From NCBI GenBank assembly GCA_002841995.1, contig PHBS01000007.1:1-46580 (forward strand): a stretch of DNA of 46,580 bases, given 5' to 3'. Positions within the stretch are counted from its first letter, which is position 1. Every line of letters starts with the position of its first letter. This stretch comes from Chloroflexi bacterium HGW-Chloroflexi-8. Its GTDB lineage: Bacteria; Chloroflexota; Anaerolineae; Anaerolineales; Anaerolineaceae. Under the pieces are notes generated by a model. The model saw nothing but the letters and a program-made list of their open reading frames with translations. It had not been told where the DNA came from and ran no database searches. Positions 37,356 to 46,580 of this stretch are shown piece by piece. The translations under genes and the position numbers were made by a program.

Positions 37356-39922
37356 TGATTCCAGTTCAAATCCAAATTGAGGGATTTTTATCATACCAGT
37401 CACCAGCCACAATTAATTTTGAATCCATTCATCTGGCTTGTATATCCGGATCAAATGGTGCTGGCAAGTCTTCAATTTTGGATGCTATTACATGGGTATT
37501 GTTCGGAATCGCAAGATCACGTAGCGATGATGTAATCAACCAAAATAGTAAATCAGCTTCAGTAAATTTGACTTTTAAATATGAAGCTCAGACCTACAAG
37601 GTTCAACGTATAAAAGAACGTGAAAAACCGGTCATTCTTGAATTGCTAGTTTTTGATGAAAACGGTGATCGCTGGAGAGTCTTAACAGAACATAACAGCA
37701 CTGAAACACAAAAAAAGATCGTATTAATTCTTCGGCTCGATTATGAGACATTCATCAATGCATCTTTTTTCTTACAAGGAAAAGCGGATCAATTCACGAT
37801 ACTCAAACCCTCCGAAAGAAAAGAAATCCTCGCCAGTATTCTGGGATTAGAAATTTGGGAGACTTATAGAAACATTGCAAGAGAAAAACATAAAAACCTG
37901 GATTTGGATCGAAAACGAATAATTGGAATTTTAGATGAAATTGAATTAGAAATTAATCAGGAAGAAGACGTCCAAAATCAATTGTCTCATCTCTTAGTTG
38001 AAGAAAAATCCAAAAATGAATCCATTTCAAGTTTAATTACGCTTGTTGACCAGGCTAAAAGAGTTGAACAATCCCTTAATAATCTTGAACAAACAATTAA
38101 GTTTCATGAAAACGAATTCCAAAAATCCCAACAGAAACTAGATCAAAAAAAGAAAAAAATTCTTGAAATTGAAGAACAAATTCAAAAGCTTCAAATTATC
38201 CTGAAAAATGATAACCAGATTCGATCTGACTACGAAAAATGGAAACTCGTGCGATTACAACTGGAAAAATGGGAAGAAAAAAGAGAAGAATATCAATATT
38301 TGGAAATCCAAAAACAAAATTACCAACAACAAATCGATTTACAAAGAAATCAGATTGACACCCAATTAAAAATGTTGAGTGATGAATTCTTAAAGGTCGA
38401 ACAAACTAAGATAAATCTTCCTCAGCTAAATGATGATTTGGCTAAAGTAAATGAGAAAATTTCTATTATTGAAAGTCAAATACTAAAAATACCAGATTTA
38501 AACAAGGATTTGGAACAAAAACAAGAATTGGTCATTCAAAAACGTGAAATGGTTAAACAACTTTCAACAAAGAATGATGAACTTCGAGAGCACCTGAAAG
38601 CATTCCAAAAAGCCGGCCCTGAATGTCCTTTTTGTAATCAACCCTTAACACAGGAACACCGAAAAAAGTACGAGGACAAGGTTACAACCGAAGGGGTTGA
38701 ACGAAAAAATCAAATTGTTAGTTTGGAAACAAATATTCGCGATCTATTAGTCCAAATTGAACAAGTAAAGAACATGATACTAGATATTCAAAAATTAGAT
38801 AAAAATAGACAGATACTTGAAAAAGAAAAAACACAAATTGAGACACAATTTCAAAATTTAGAAAACCAAATACTTGATTGGGATCTCAACAAATCAGAAA
38901 CCTATATGAAACTGGATATTCTGCATAGAGAAGATAATTTTGCTGTCGAAGAAAAAGAAAATTTACTTGAGACTTTAAAAGCGATCGAGACTATTGGATA
39001 CGATTCCCAAGCTCATCAACAATGCAAAATAGAAGAAAACAAATTAAGATCCAGTGAAAACCAACTGAGAGAATTGGATCATGCAAATTCTACTATTGGT
39101 CCTTTACGAAATCAAAAAATTGAGCTGGAACAAGAAATTATCGAAATAGAGATGGATTTTCACGAAAAGAGTGAGCAAGTAATTCGGCTGAAGGAGACTT
39201 ATGCATCTGAAATTAAAGATATGCTCGATCCAAACAAACTTCAAAAACAATTGGACCAGATGCAAATTGAATTGAACCAAATCCATCTAAAAATTGGTGG
39301 TGAAAATCAAAAACTTGATAATATCAGCAGAAAAAAAATTAATAAGAATAATTTTATTGAAACAAAAAATTCATTATCGCAGACAATTGCCCGTTACTCA
39401 AAACTGGAAGATGCCTTTGGAAAAAATGGAATTCCTGCACTCTTAATTGAACAAGCACTACCGCAGATCGAAGAACATGCTAACCAATTATTGGATAAGT
39501 TAACAGGTGGAGCAATGTCAATTCGGTTTGAAACTCAAAGTGACTATAAAGACAAAAAAAGAATAGATAAAAAAGAGACTCTAGATATTAAAATTAATGA
39601 TTTGGACGGAAATACACGATCATATGAAATGTTTTCTGGAGGAGAAGCCTTTCGGATAAATTTCGCTATTCGCATCGCATTATCTCAGGTTTTAGCAAAG
39701 CGGTCCGGAGCAAAATTACAGACCTTAATCATTGACGAAGGTTTTGGGAGTCAGGATAATGAAGGTCGTCATCGCCTAATCGATGTAATTGCCCAAATTA
39801 AGAATGATTTCGCTAAAATATTAATTATTACCCATCTGGATGAATTGAAGGAAATGTTTCCTGCTAGAATTGAAGTGGAAAAAACGAATCTGGGATCAAG
39901 GATTTTCGTTCAGGTATCTTAA
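37355..39922 (+). CDS. sbcC: DNA repair ATPase SbcC (Rad50-like)
   Basis: An 855-residue SMC-like ATPase partner of SbcD. Walker A GSNGAGKS (32-39), long coiled coils on both sides of a zinc-hook CPFC (about 424-427), a signature motif MFSGGEAFRINFAIRIALSQ and Walker B LIIDEGFGSQD near the C-terminus. The arms are Gln/Glu/Lys-rich. It is somewhat shorter than E. coli SbcC (about 1050). The start overlaps the CNNM stop (TAATG). SbcD and SbcC together process DNA hairpins. Confidence 0.95.
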   Translation: MIPVQIQIEGFLSYQSPATINFESIHLACISGSNGAGKSSILDAITWVLFGIARSRSDDVINQNSKSASVNLTFKYEAQTYKVQRIKEREKPVILELLVFDENGDRWRVLTEHNSTETQKKIVLILRLDYETFINASFFLQGKADQFTILKPSERKEILASILGLEIWETYRNIAREKHKNLDLDRKRIIGILDEIELEINQEEDVQNQLSHLLVEEKSKNESISSLITLVDQAKRVEQSLNNLEQTIKFHENEFQKSQQKLDQKKKKILEIEEQIQKLQIILKNDNQIRSDYEKWKLVRLQLEKWEEKREEYQYLEIQKQNYQQQIDLQRNQIDTQLKMLSDEFLKVEQTKINLPQLNDDLAKVNEKISIIESQILKIPDLNKDLEQKQELVIQKREMVKQLSTKNDELREHLKAFQKAGPECPFCNQPLTQEHRKKYEDKVTTEGVERKNQIVSLETNIRDLLVQIEQVKNMILDIQKLDKNRQILEKEKTQIETQFQNLENQILDWDLNKSETYMKLDILHREDNFAVEEKENLLETLKAIETIGYDSQAHQQCKIEENKLRSSENQLRELDHANSTIGPLRNQKIELEQEIIEIEMDFHEKSEQVIRLKETYASEIKDMLDPNKLQKQLDQMQIELNQIHLKIGGENQKLDNISRKKINKNNFIETKNSLSQTIARYSKLEDAFGKNGIPALLIEQALPQIEEHANQLLDKLTGGAMSIRFETQSDYKDKKRIDKKETLDIKINDLDGNTRSYEMFSGGEAFRINFAIRIALSQVLAKRSGAKLQTLIIDEGFGSQDNEGRHRLIDVIAQIKNDFAKILIITHLDELKEMFPARIEVEKTNLGSRIFVQVS

Positions 39923-41043
39923 TGGAAAAAATCAAGGTCGCTCTGCAACAACGTGTAATTCCAAATTATCGGGTGCCGTTTTTTGAAAAATTAGGACAAC
40001 GACCAGAAATTGAACTAAGTATTTTTTCTGGGCTACCCCGTCCTCAAGAAATGATTGAAATTGCTAAAAACATTTCAAATGTGAATTTTGTTAAAGGAAA
40101 AAACATTCACTTGTTTGACAAGCGTTTTTACATCTGTTTGCAACCCGGGATTCATCAATGGTTGAGAGAATATGATCCGGATGTTGTCATACTAGAGGCA
40201 AACCCACGCTATTTGAGCTCTAGAAAAGCAATTCAATGGATAAAAAAAGAGGGAAAAGGGCTTATTGGTTGGGGATTAGGCGTACCAAACCATAGCGGTA
40301 AACTCAGTAAAATTGTTTCGGAAACCAGATTTCAATTCTTAAGAAATTTTGATGAGATCATAGCCTATTCTAAACATGGTAAACAGCAATATGTAAAAGC
40401 TGGAATACCAGAAGAGATTATCCACATCGCACCTAACTCAACAGCCCCAAAACCGGACTTTCCTCCCCCAATTCGCGAACAGGTATTTCAAAATGGGCGA
40501 GCGATTCTTCTTTTTGTCGGAAGGTTGCAAACCAGGAAACGAGTAGACTCACTTATTCGTGCTTGTGCTCAAATATCAGAAGATCAACAACCAGATTTAT
40601 GGGTTGTTGGTGATGGGTTGATTCTAAATGATCTTAAAAGCTATGCGAATTTAAATTACCCTAGAACTAAATTCTGGGGAGCGGTTTATGGTAAAGAGTT
40701 AGAAGAAATTTTCAAAAGGGCTGATCTTTTTGTTTTGCCGGGTACAGGTGGACTCGCTATTCAACAAGCCATGTCTTATGCCCTACCCGTTATCGTAGCA
40801 GAAGGCGATGGTTCACAATCTAACATGGTTTTTCCTGAAAATGGTTGGATAATACCTGCAAATGATGAAAATGTTTTAGTTTCAACTATTAAAAAAGCCA
40901 TCAGCGATCCAGCGGAATTAAGAGAAATGGGAAATAACGCTTATGATATCATTGCAAATCACATTAACATCGATATTATGACCGAAGTTTTCATTACTTC
41001 CATTATTGAAACCTTCAAATTAAGAAACAAATATGGTCGATAA
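39922..41043 (+). CDS. GT4-type glycosyltransferase
   Basis: A 373-residue GT-B fold transferase. The N-terminal VALQQRVIPNYRVPFFEKLG is typical of a group of GT4 enzymes, and the C-terminal sugar-nucleotide half shows LFVGRLQTRKRVDSLIRA, WVVGDGL and FVLPGTGGLAIQQAMSYALP. The usual EGFGxxxxEA of GT4 is replaced by TGGLAIQQAMSYALP. Acceptor and sugar cannot be predicted. It begins in the sbcC stop codon (TAATG). Confidence 0.85.
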   Translation: MEKIKVALQQRVIPNYRVPFFEKLGQRPEIELSIFSGLPRPQEMIEIAKNISNVNFVKGKNIHLFDKRFYICLQPGIHQWLREYDPDVVILEANPRYLSSRKAIQWIKKEGKGLIGWGLGVPNHSGKLSKIVSETRFQFLRNFDEIIAYSKHGKQQYVKAGIPEEIIHIAPNSTAPKPDFPPPIREQVFQNGRAILLFVGRLQTRKRVDSLIRACAQISEDQQPDLWVVGDGLILNDLKSYANLNYPRTKFWGAVYGKELEEIFKRADLFVLPGTGGLAIQQAMSYALPVIVAEGDGSQSNMVFPENGWIIPANDENVLVSTIKKAISDPAELREMGNNAYDIIANHINIDIMTEVFITSIIETFKLRNKYGR

Positions 41044-42247
41044 ACACATACTTCTCATTTCAGATGGACGAAGCCCCACCTCAAAAAGGTGGATTGACGC
41101 TTTGCATAAATTGAAATTCAAGATTTCATTAGTGTCTACTTATCCTTTAACTATTGAACATGACGTTGATCAAACTTTTATTTTGCCAGTCGCATTCAGT
41201 AATGCTGGAAAAGAACAAACGCCCAATAATGGCAACATCAAAGGACAACCGAAAAAATCATTAACGAAACAATTGATTCAGCAATTCCGTCCAATTTTCA
41301 TGCTTGCAAGATACAACTTGGGTCCTTCAACTATACCCAAATATGGAAATATCTTAAAAATGATCATTGCTGAAATCCAACCAGACATTGTTCATGCACT
41401 GCGTATTCCTTTTGAAGGAATGCTGAGCAGATATACGCCTGCAGACATACCACTTTTGGTATCAATCTGGGGGAATGACTTTACACTCCATGCCAATGCA
41501 AATAAAAAAATGAGGGAATTAACAAAAGAAGTTGTGCAACGAGCGGATGGCATCATTGCTGACACTTTTCGAGATATCAATTTGGCACACCAATGGGGAT
41601 TCGAACCACAAAAACCTACACTTGTCGTCCCAGGAGGTGGGGGAATTTCACTGGGAGAAATTGAACAAGCACGTTTTGAAAAGTTTTTTCCAGAAGACCA
41701 GATGCAAAATGCGCCAATTATCGTCAATCCACGTGGAATTCGTGCTTATGCGCAGTCAGATATTTTTTTTCAGGCGATACCTCTGGTTTTAAGAAGGTTT
41801 CCAAATGCAAAATTTTTCTGTCCTGCCATGTCCGGAAAAATAGAAGCTGAAAGATGGGTTCATCGTTTAGGTCTCAAAAAATCTGTTACCCTATTACCTG
41901 AACTTTCCCAAAAACAACTTTGGTCACTTTTTCACCAATCTGATATTTCAGTCTCTCTAACCACCCATGATGGAACACCCAATACACTTCTGGAAGCGAT
42001 GGCCTGCGGATGTGTTCCCATTGCAGGAGACATCGATTCTTTAAGAGAATGGATTACCCCAGGAGTGAATGGGTTCTTAGTCGAAATTAACAAACCAAAT
42101 GCTCTGGCGAACGCAATTATTGATGTAATTTTAAATCCCAGTTTCAAATCCAGGGTCTCAATCGAAAACTTTGAACGCATAAAATCCCGTGCTGAAATTA
42201 GTAATGTTCTTGATCGATTAAACGATTTTTATTTGCAATTTTTATAA
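41033..42247 (+). CDS. GT4-type glycosyltransferase
   Basis: A 404-residue GT-B glycosyltransferase overlapping the previous gene by 11 bases. The C-terminal donor domain reads GTPNTLLEAMACGCVPIAGD (EAMACG matches the GT4 E-x7-E region) and WITPGVNGFLVE. The N-terminal half includes HALRIPFEGMLSRYT and VSIWGNDFTLHA, seen in transferases of surface-glycan clusters. With its neighbour it may add two successive sugars to a glycan or lipid. No polymerase or flippase lies nearby. Confidence 0.87.
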   Translation: MVDKHILLISDGRSPTSKRWIDALHKLKFKISLVSTYPLTIEHDVDQTFILPVAFSNAGKEQTPNNGNIKGQPKKSLTKQLIQQFRPIFMLARYNLGPSTIPKYGNILKMIIAEIQPDIVHALRIPFEGMLSRYTPADIPLLVSIWGNDFTLHANANKKMRELTKEVVQRADGIIADTFRDINLAHQWGFEPQKPTLVVPGGGGISLGEIEQARFEKFFPEDQMQNAPIIVNPRGIRAYAQSDIFFQAIPLVLRRFPNAKFFCPAMSGKIEAERWVHRLGLKKSVTLLPELSQKQLWSLFHQSDISVSLTTHDGTPNTLLEAMACGCVPIAGDIDSLREWITPGVNGFLVEINKPNALANAIIDVILNPSFKSRVSIENFERIKSRAEISNVLDRLNDFYLQFL

Positions 42248-42353
42248 ATCAAGAATTGAAAACCTTACAAAAAAATAACCAATAATTTTCTACCTTTGCA
42301 AGTTATTAACAATAAGATTCAACCTATTTCGATTGATGTTACAGTTGTTTTAT

Positions 42354-44258
42354 ATGAAAGATAGACAACCATTGAAGCATCATTTGAACTGGGTGCAGCA
42401 CAAATTTTTCAAGACTATTTGTGGTCTGCTAATAATTCTCTTTTTTTTGACGACATTTATTCCCGTTAATGCGGCTGACAATCCACCGCCCACCATTACG
42501 ACAATACAGGTACAAGGTAACAACTTATCCAACTCAGAAGAGCTCAAATTAGGAGTCAGTAAAGTCCAAACAATCCAATTGAACAAACCAGCACTGGACC
42601 AGATCGCTGAACAATATAAAATCAACTCTGATGCGGTCTACCCTGTCCGGTTTGATATATTTGAAAACCTGAATTACCTCGCAATGATTACCAAAAAAAA
42701 TAATACCCTGAATGGCGGATATATTTTGAGTGGTTATTTGGCAGATGGAAAAGAGGGAAGCATTACAATTGTCTCAAATAATGATGTTGTCTCAGGTATT
42801 TTGACCGATTTGGGTCAACAATATTACCTGACTCAAAACATCCATGGTCAGTATCAGTTTGAGGAGATTGACCAAAGCGCTTTTCCAGTTGAGTTAGAAC
42901 CACTCACACCCGAAACCTCCATTTTTGGGATGGAAAGTTTTGAATCTGATAATCCTATTGTTATGGATACAGGTGCAGTGATAGATGTTATGGTTGTCTA
43001 CACAGATGATGCTCGTTTGGATGCTGGTGGAACAACAAACATCATTAATCAAATTGATCTTGCTATTTCAGAAACAAATGCTGGATATGAAAGAAGTGGC
43101 ATTTATCAAAGGGTAAATTTGGTTCACTCGTCAGAAGTAAATTATAACGAAGATACTCCTTTCAATTGGGGAAATACATTAAATGCCCTCACTAGTTCTA
43201 CGGATGGCTCTTTAGATCAAGTTCATAACCTGCGAAACGAATATGGTGCAGACCTGGTGGTAATGCTTGTGAAAAATATGGAATATTGTGGAATTGGATG
43301 GCTGATGACACCAACATTTACGAGAGATTCAGTTGGTTTCAGCGTTGTTTCCCGTTCATGTTCAACCGGATATTATTCATTGGCACACGAAACAGGACAC
43401 AATATGGGTGCTCACCATGATCGTGCGACCGATTCCGGACCAGGTTACTACAATTATTCCCATGGATATCAAGCACCTAATTCCGCATTTCGCACCATCA
43501 TGTCGTACGCCTGCTCCAGGTACTGCCCACGCATCAACAACTGGGCTAATCCCGATGTGTTTTTTGGTGGACAACCTACCGGCATCATATCAACCGCATC
43601 AAATAGTGCAGATAATCGTCTTACATTAAATAACACAGCATCCATAATTGCAAATTTCCGTCAATCCAGATCCACACCGATTGCCCCAAGTAACCTGACT
43701 TTGTTGAATAGAAATATGACATCGATTGGTTTTCAATTTAGTGACAATAGCACGAACGAAGTTGGATTTAAAGTTGAACGATCAATAAATGGTGGGTCAT
43801 GGATTCAAATAGCTGCATTAGCAGCAAATCAAACATCTTATACGGATTTAGAATTACTTTGTAATACGAATTATGCTTATCGGGTAAAAGCGTATACATT
43901 ATCAGCCGATTCAAATTATAGTAATCTTCTTTCCACATCCACAACAGCCTGCACAGCTCCAGATATTCCTTCAACGATTGAGACAATTGTTTCCATTAAT
44001 GCAATTCGTATAAATTGGACTGATGTAGAAGGCGAAGAAGAATATGTCATTGAGCAATCAGTTGATGATGCAAAAAGCTGGTCACCTTTAGCATCACTTC
44101 CACAAAATGTTACGACCTACTCCATAACGAATTTGAATCCCGGTTCAGCTTATACGATCCGGTTGGTCGTTGAAAATCGGTACGGAACAAACGTGAGCAA
44201 CCCACTGACAATAACTACATATGATCATGCGATTTTCGTACCAGTTATAAATAAGTAA
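42354..44258 (+). CDS. Secreted M12-type metalloprotease with two fibronectin III domains
   Basis: 634 residues from ATG 42354 (MKDRQPLKHH); an in-frame ATG at 42336 is also possible, and neither has an SD. Order: signal sequence (GLLIILFFLTTFIPVNAA), propeptide-like region, a reprolysin-like zinc domain with HETGHNMGAHHD near residue 345 (HExGHxxGxxHD) and a Met-turn MSYAC, two fibronectin III domains (about 430-525 and 525-625), and a short C-terminal HAIFVPVINK. The motif is complete, so it should be active. It likely digests extracellular protein. Confidence 0.88.
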   Translation: MKDRQPLKHHLNWVQHKFFKTICGLLIILFFLTTFIPVNAADNPPPTITTIQVQGNNLSNSEELKLGVSKVQTIQLNKPALDQIAEQYKINSDAVYPVRFDIFENLNYLAMITKKNNTLNGGYILSGYLADGKEGSITIVSNNDVVSGILTDLGQQYYLTQNIHGQYQFEEIDQSAFPVELEPLTPETSIFGMESFESDNPIVMDTGAVIDVMVVYTDDARLDAGGTTNIINQIDLAISETNAGYERSGIYQRVNLVHSSEVNYNEDTPFNWGNTLNALTSSTDGSLDQVHNLRNEYGADLVVMLVKNMEYCGIGWLMTPTFTRDSVGFSVVSRSCSTGYYSLAHETGHNMGAHHDRATDSGPGYYNYSHGYQAPNSAFRTIMSYACSRYCPRINNWANPDVFFGGQPTGIISTASNSADNRLTLNNTASIIANFRQSRSTPIAPSNLTLLNRNMTSIGFQFSDNSTNEVGFKVERSINGGSWIQIAALAANQTSYTDLELLCNTNYAYRVKAYTLSADSNYSNLLSTSTTACTAPDIPSTIETIVSINAIRINWTDVEGEEEYVIEQSVDDAKSWSPLASLPQNVTTYSITNLNPGSAYTIRLVVENRYGTNVSNPLTITTYDHAIFVPVINK

Positions 44259-44327
44259 CCTGTGTCAATCTTTTAATTCCAATTTCGCGTGTGACCAAAA
44301 CACATCCTTTTTGATATGCGATGTCCT

Positions 44328-44356
44328 TTGAATCTTCTTTTTGAATGTACTATACT
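44328..44356 (+). promoter_or_regulatory. Promoter of the aldehyde dehydrogenase gene
   Basis: TTGAAT (44328-44333) and TATACT (44351-44356) are separated by 17 bp, giving a leader of about 55 bases with GGAGG at 44405-44409. Confidence 0.7.
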
Positions 44357-44418
44357 TAAAGGAGATCGTTTTGGATGTTTTGTTAACTTTAATGCCCCGT
44401 TGAAGGAGGTTAATTTTT

Positions 44419-46008
44419 ATGGGAGCGCAAACTAAATTTAAACTTACATATGGTACGATGTTCAATCCCCCGGAAGAATTTCACGAAAGATATGAAAGTG
44501 AATTAGCAAAATTGAAATCATCCTTCGGTAAAGAATATCCGATGATTATCAATGGCAAGGATGTAAAATCGAAGGAGAAATTCGAAAATCGATCCCCGAT
44601 TGATACGAACCTGGTCATAGGTTTGTTTCAAAAAGGAACAAATGAAGATGCCTTGGCTGCAGTTGCGGCAGCTAAGAATGCATTCAAACTATGGCGGTCA
44701 ACACCCTGGCAGGAAAGAATTAAGGTCTTACGAAAAGCAGCTGATTTAATCGAGGATCGTTGTTATTACATTGGTGCTGCGATGTCTTTGGAGGTTGGCA
44801 AAAACAGGATGGAAGGCATCGGAGACGCAGTTGAGACAGCTGATTTAATCCGGTACTCTTGCACCCAAATGGAAAACAATAAAGGATATGATACCCAAAT
44901 GGGGACTGATCCATTTGAAGGTTACTTATCTACAAACAAATCCGTTTTAAGACCTTATGGTGTCTGGTTAGTAATCAGCCCCTTTAATTTCCCTGGTGCT
45001 TTGACAGGCGGACCTGCCGGAGCTGCAATGGTAGCCGGAAATACTGTCATTATGAAGCCTGCAACCGATACGCCATTAACTCCCTATCTATTGGCTGAAG
45101 CATTCCGGGATGCTGGGGTTCCAGATGGCGTTTACAATTATGTTACGGGTCCAGGAAGCACTTTAGGTAATGCATTGGTGAGTCATCCAGACATTGCTGG
45201 TGTGACTTTCACAGGCTCTTTCGATGTTGGTATGGGTATTTTTCGGAAATTTGCCAATGAAGGCCCTTATGTGCGCCCAACCATTTTAGAATTAGGCGGA
45301 AAAAATGCTGCATTGGTATCACGTCATGCTGATATTGAAATGGCTGCATTGGGTATTGTGCGTTCATCGTTCGGATTACAAGGACAAAAATGTTCAGCTT
45401 GTTCCCGGGTAATAATCGAAGAACCCGTTTATGATGCTCTTGTAAAACGCATTGTCGAATTAACAAATAAACTCACAATAGGAGATCCCACCAACCGTGC
45501 CAATTTCATGGGACCAGTGATTAATAAAGGTGCATTAAAAGATTACACAGACTTTGTCAAAGAATTGGAAGCAGATGGGAACGTCCTCACTGGTGGAAAA
45601 GTGTTGACTGAAGGTGAATATGCAAACGGCTATTTTGCTTCTCCGACTATCGTAGCCGATCTTCCATATGAACACCGGCTCTGGAAACATGAGATGTTTC
45701 TGCCAATAACCACCATCGGAAAAGTCAAAAATTTGGAGGACGGTATCAAAATCTCCAATGATGTCCTTTATGGACTGACCTCGGGCTTTTATGGAACTGA
45801 TGAAGAAGCACAATGGTACTTTGATCATATTGAAGCGGGTGTAAATTATGCCAATCGACCACAAGGTGCAACGACTGGTGCCTGGCCAGGCTTCCAGCCT
45901 TTTGGCGGTTGGAAAGGATCTGGTGCATCCGGGAAAAATGCAGGCGGTGTGCATTACCTCCAGTTGTACATGAGGGAACAAATTTATAACCAGGTTAAAA
46001 AAGCATAA
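44419..46008 (+). CDS. rocA: Aldehyde dehydrogenase, L-glutamate gamma-semialdehyde (P5C) dehydrogenase type
   Basis: A 529-residue NAD(P)+-dependent enzyme that most resembles 1-pyrroline-5-carboxylate dehydrogenase, the second step of proline to glutamate catabolism. NAD fold VISPFNFPGALTGGPAGAAM, ELGGKNAALVS with general-base Glu (about 291), catalytic Cys at about 325 in QGQKCSACSR, and the C-terminal QPFGGWKGSGASGKNAGG are present. GGAGG lies 9 bases before the ATG. No proline dehydrogenase gene is visible nearby, so specificity is an inference from overall likeness. Confidence 0.88.
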   Translation: MGAQTKFKLTYGTMFNPPEEFHERYESELAKLKSSFGKEYPMIINGKDVKSKEKFENRSPIDTNLVIGLFQKGTNEDALAAVAAAKNAFKLWRSTPWQERIKVLRKAADLIEDRCYYIGAAMSLEVGKNRMEGIGDAVETADLIRYSCTQMENNKGYDTQMGTDPFEGYLSTNKSVLRPYGVWLVISPFNFPGALTGGPAGAAMVAGNTVIMKPATDTPLTPYLLAEAFRDAGVPDGVYNYVTGPGSTLGNALVSHPDIAGVTFTGSFDVGMGIFRKFANEGPYVRPTILELGGKNAALVSRHADIEMAALGIVRSSFGLQGQKCSACSRVIIEEPVYDALVKRIVELTNKLTIGDPTNRANFMGPVINKGALKDYTDFVKELEADGNVLTGGKVLTEGEYANGYFASPTIVADLPYEHRLWKHEMFLPITTIGKVKNLEDGIKISNDVLYGLTSGFYGTDEEAQWYFDHIEAGVNYANRPQGATTGAWPGFQPFGGWKGSGASGKNAGGVHYLQLYMREQIYNQVKKA

Positions 46009-46065
46009 GTGGAATTTAGGTCGGTCTAAAAAAAGGATCGACCTTAAACCAACTCTGGCAATCCC

Positions 46066-46362
46066 ATGCATCGATTCGGTATTTTTTTATTTTGGCTAGG
46101 TGGAATATTACTCCTCCTCTTTTTTGTTTCATCCCAATCCCAAACGCCAAACTATCAATTTCTTTTGTTTAGTTTAGCAGGACTTTTTCTAGGTACAATT
46201 CTCGTTTTGAAAACCAGGAAAGAACACATTCAAAAGAATAGCAGATTTCGAATTATTAAAGGATTCACAAAAAAGAACAATCACTCTGAAGAAACTAAAA
46301 ATGAACTGGATCAGAAATCAAGTTCACAAACACCTATCTCAACTCGCCGAAAACATTATTAA
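46066..46362 (+). CDS. Small two-helix membrane protein
   Basis: A 98-residue protein I do not recognise. Two hydrophobic helices (about 5-22 and 30-48) are followed by a Lys/Arg-rich, Ser-rich cytoplasmic-looking tail. No SD is seen. It lies 57 bases after the ALDH gene and 30 bases before the CoA-transferase gene in the same direction, so it may share their transcript. Confidence 0.6.
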   Translation: MHRFGIFLFWLGGILLLLFFVSSQSQTPNYQFLLFSLAGLFLGTILVLKTRKEHIQKNSRFRIIKGFTKKNNHSEETKNELDQKSSSQTPISTRRKHY

Positions 46363-46392
46363 TTTAATTTAATTTAAAAAAGTGAATTTTAT

Positions 46393-46580
46393 ATGACAAA
46401 ACTTTGTTCCTTAACTGAAGCAGTTCAATCTTTGGTAAAGAATGGACAGACCCTGTACGCAGCAGGTTTTACTCACTTAATTCCATTTGCAGCTGCCCAT
46501 GAAATCATCCGTCTGGGAATCAAAGATCTTACCGTAGCGAGAGCAACACCAGACCTGATTTATGATATGCTCGCCGGGGC
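46393..46580 (+). CDS. CoA-transferase subunit A (5' part only)
   Basis: ATG 46393 opens a frame to the window end: MTKLCSLTEAVQSLVKNGQT, then LYAAGFTHLIPFAAAHEIIR and RATPDLIYDMLAGA. This matches the start of glutaconate/3-oxoacid CoA-transferase alpha-like subunits, which move CoA between carboxylic acids. Only 62 codons are visible, so the substrate cannot be given. No clear SD precedes it. Confidence 0.75.
   Translation, partial: MTKLCSLTEAVQSLVKNGQTLYAAGFTHLIPFAAAHEIIRLGIKDLTVARATPDLIYDMLAG

Noticed and set aside
44358-44390. Micro-ORF (ATG TTT TGT TAA) after GGAG in the ALDH leader
   Set aside because: Only three codons, SD spacing is too long, and there is no hairpin or T-tract around it.
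46017-46043. Hairpin after the ALDH gene
   Set aside because: The stem AGGTCG/CGACCT is short, with an A-rich loop and no T-tract on either strand; not convincing as a terminator.

Overview
This is a chromosomal segment of a low to moderate G+C bacterium that most resembles the phylum Chloroflexota, class Anaerolineae. This assignment is an inference. It rests on an oversized SecA with internal insertions, a short EF-Ts, secreted proteins with Thr/Pro 'TPTxTP' linkers, a branched-chain-type 2-oxo acid dehydrogenase operon, and strong GGAGG ribosome-binding sites mixed with near-leaderless starts. I see no rRNA, tRNA, CRISPR array, complete insertion sequence or prophage. The content is mostly housekeeping. 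Novelty lies in the regulatory DNA and in one small uncharacterised operon.

Layout. 1-8.5 kb (minus): a four-gene 2-oxo acid dehydrogenase operon (E1alpha, E1beta, E2, E3), a strong terminator, then secA running off the left edge. 8.6-10 kb (minus): an FprA-like flavoprotein. 10.1-13.9 kb (plus): an M16 peptidase pair, acpS and a metallophosphoesterase. 13.9-15 kb (minus): a two-gene operon of a 75-residue protein and an FtsK-like protein lacking a P-loop, behind a near-consensus promoter overlapped by two LexA-like boxes. 15.1-17.3 kb (plus): frr-uppS-cdsA. 17.3-19.9 kb (minus): a SIMPL lipoprotein, a LiaF-like membrane protein and a second membrane protein.

20.1-22.1 kb (plus): cysK-cysE behind a long structured leader that holds a consensus promoter, a 13-codon ORF with two Cys codons, nested helices and a terminator-like hairpin. 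This is a candidate cysteine-responsive attenuator. 22.1-24.8 kb (minus): a CAP/LysM surface protein, a CBS-pair protein and an adenosine deaminase. 25-27.4 kb (plus): rpsB-tsf-pyrH, the other half of the usual rpsB-tsf-pyrH-frr-uppS-cdsA cluster, here split about 8 kb from frr. 27.6-29.5 kb (minus): dnaK. 29.6-31 kb (plus): a NfeD-family membrane serine protease. 31-33.2 kb (minus): alpha-glucan phosphorylase.

33.4-42.2 kb (plus): a membrane-anchored C39-like peptidase with a probably leaderless mRNA, then sbcD, a CNNM/HlyC-type transporter, sbcC and two GT4 glycosyltransferases, most of them overlapping or a few bases apart. 42.3-46.6 kb (plus): a secreted M12-type metalloprotease with two fibronectin III domains, a pyrroline-5-carboxylate dehydrogenase-like ALDH, a small membrane protein and the start of a CoA-transferase subunit A. 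Together the genes suggest a heterotroph fermenting or oxidising amino acids and glucans (BCKDH, P5C dehydrogenase, CoA transferase, glucan phosphorylase, secreted protease), with core translation, envelope-lipid and DNA-repair genes interleaved.
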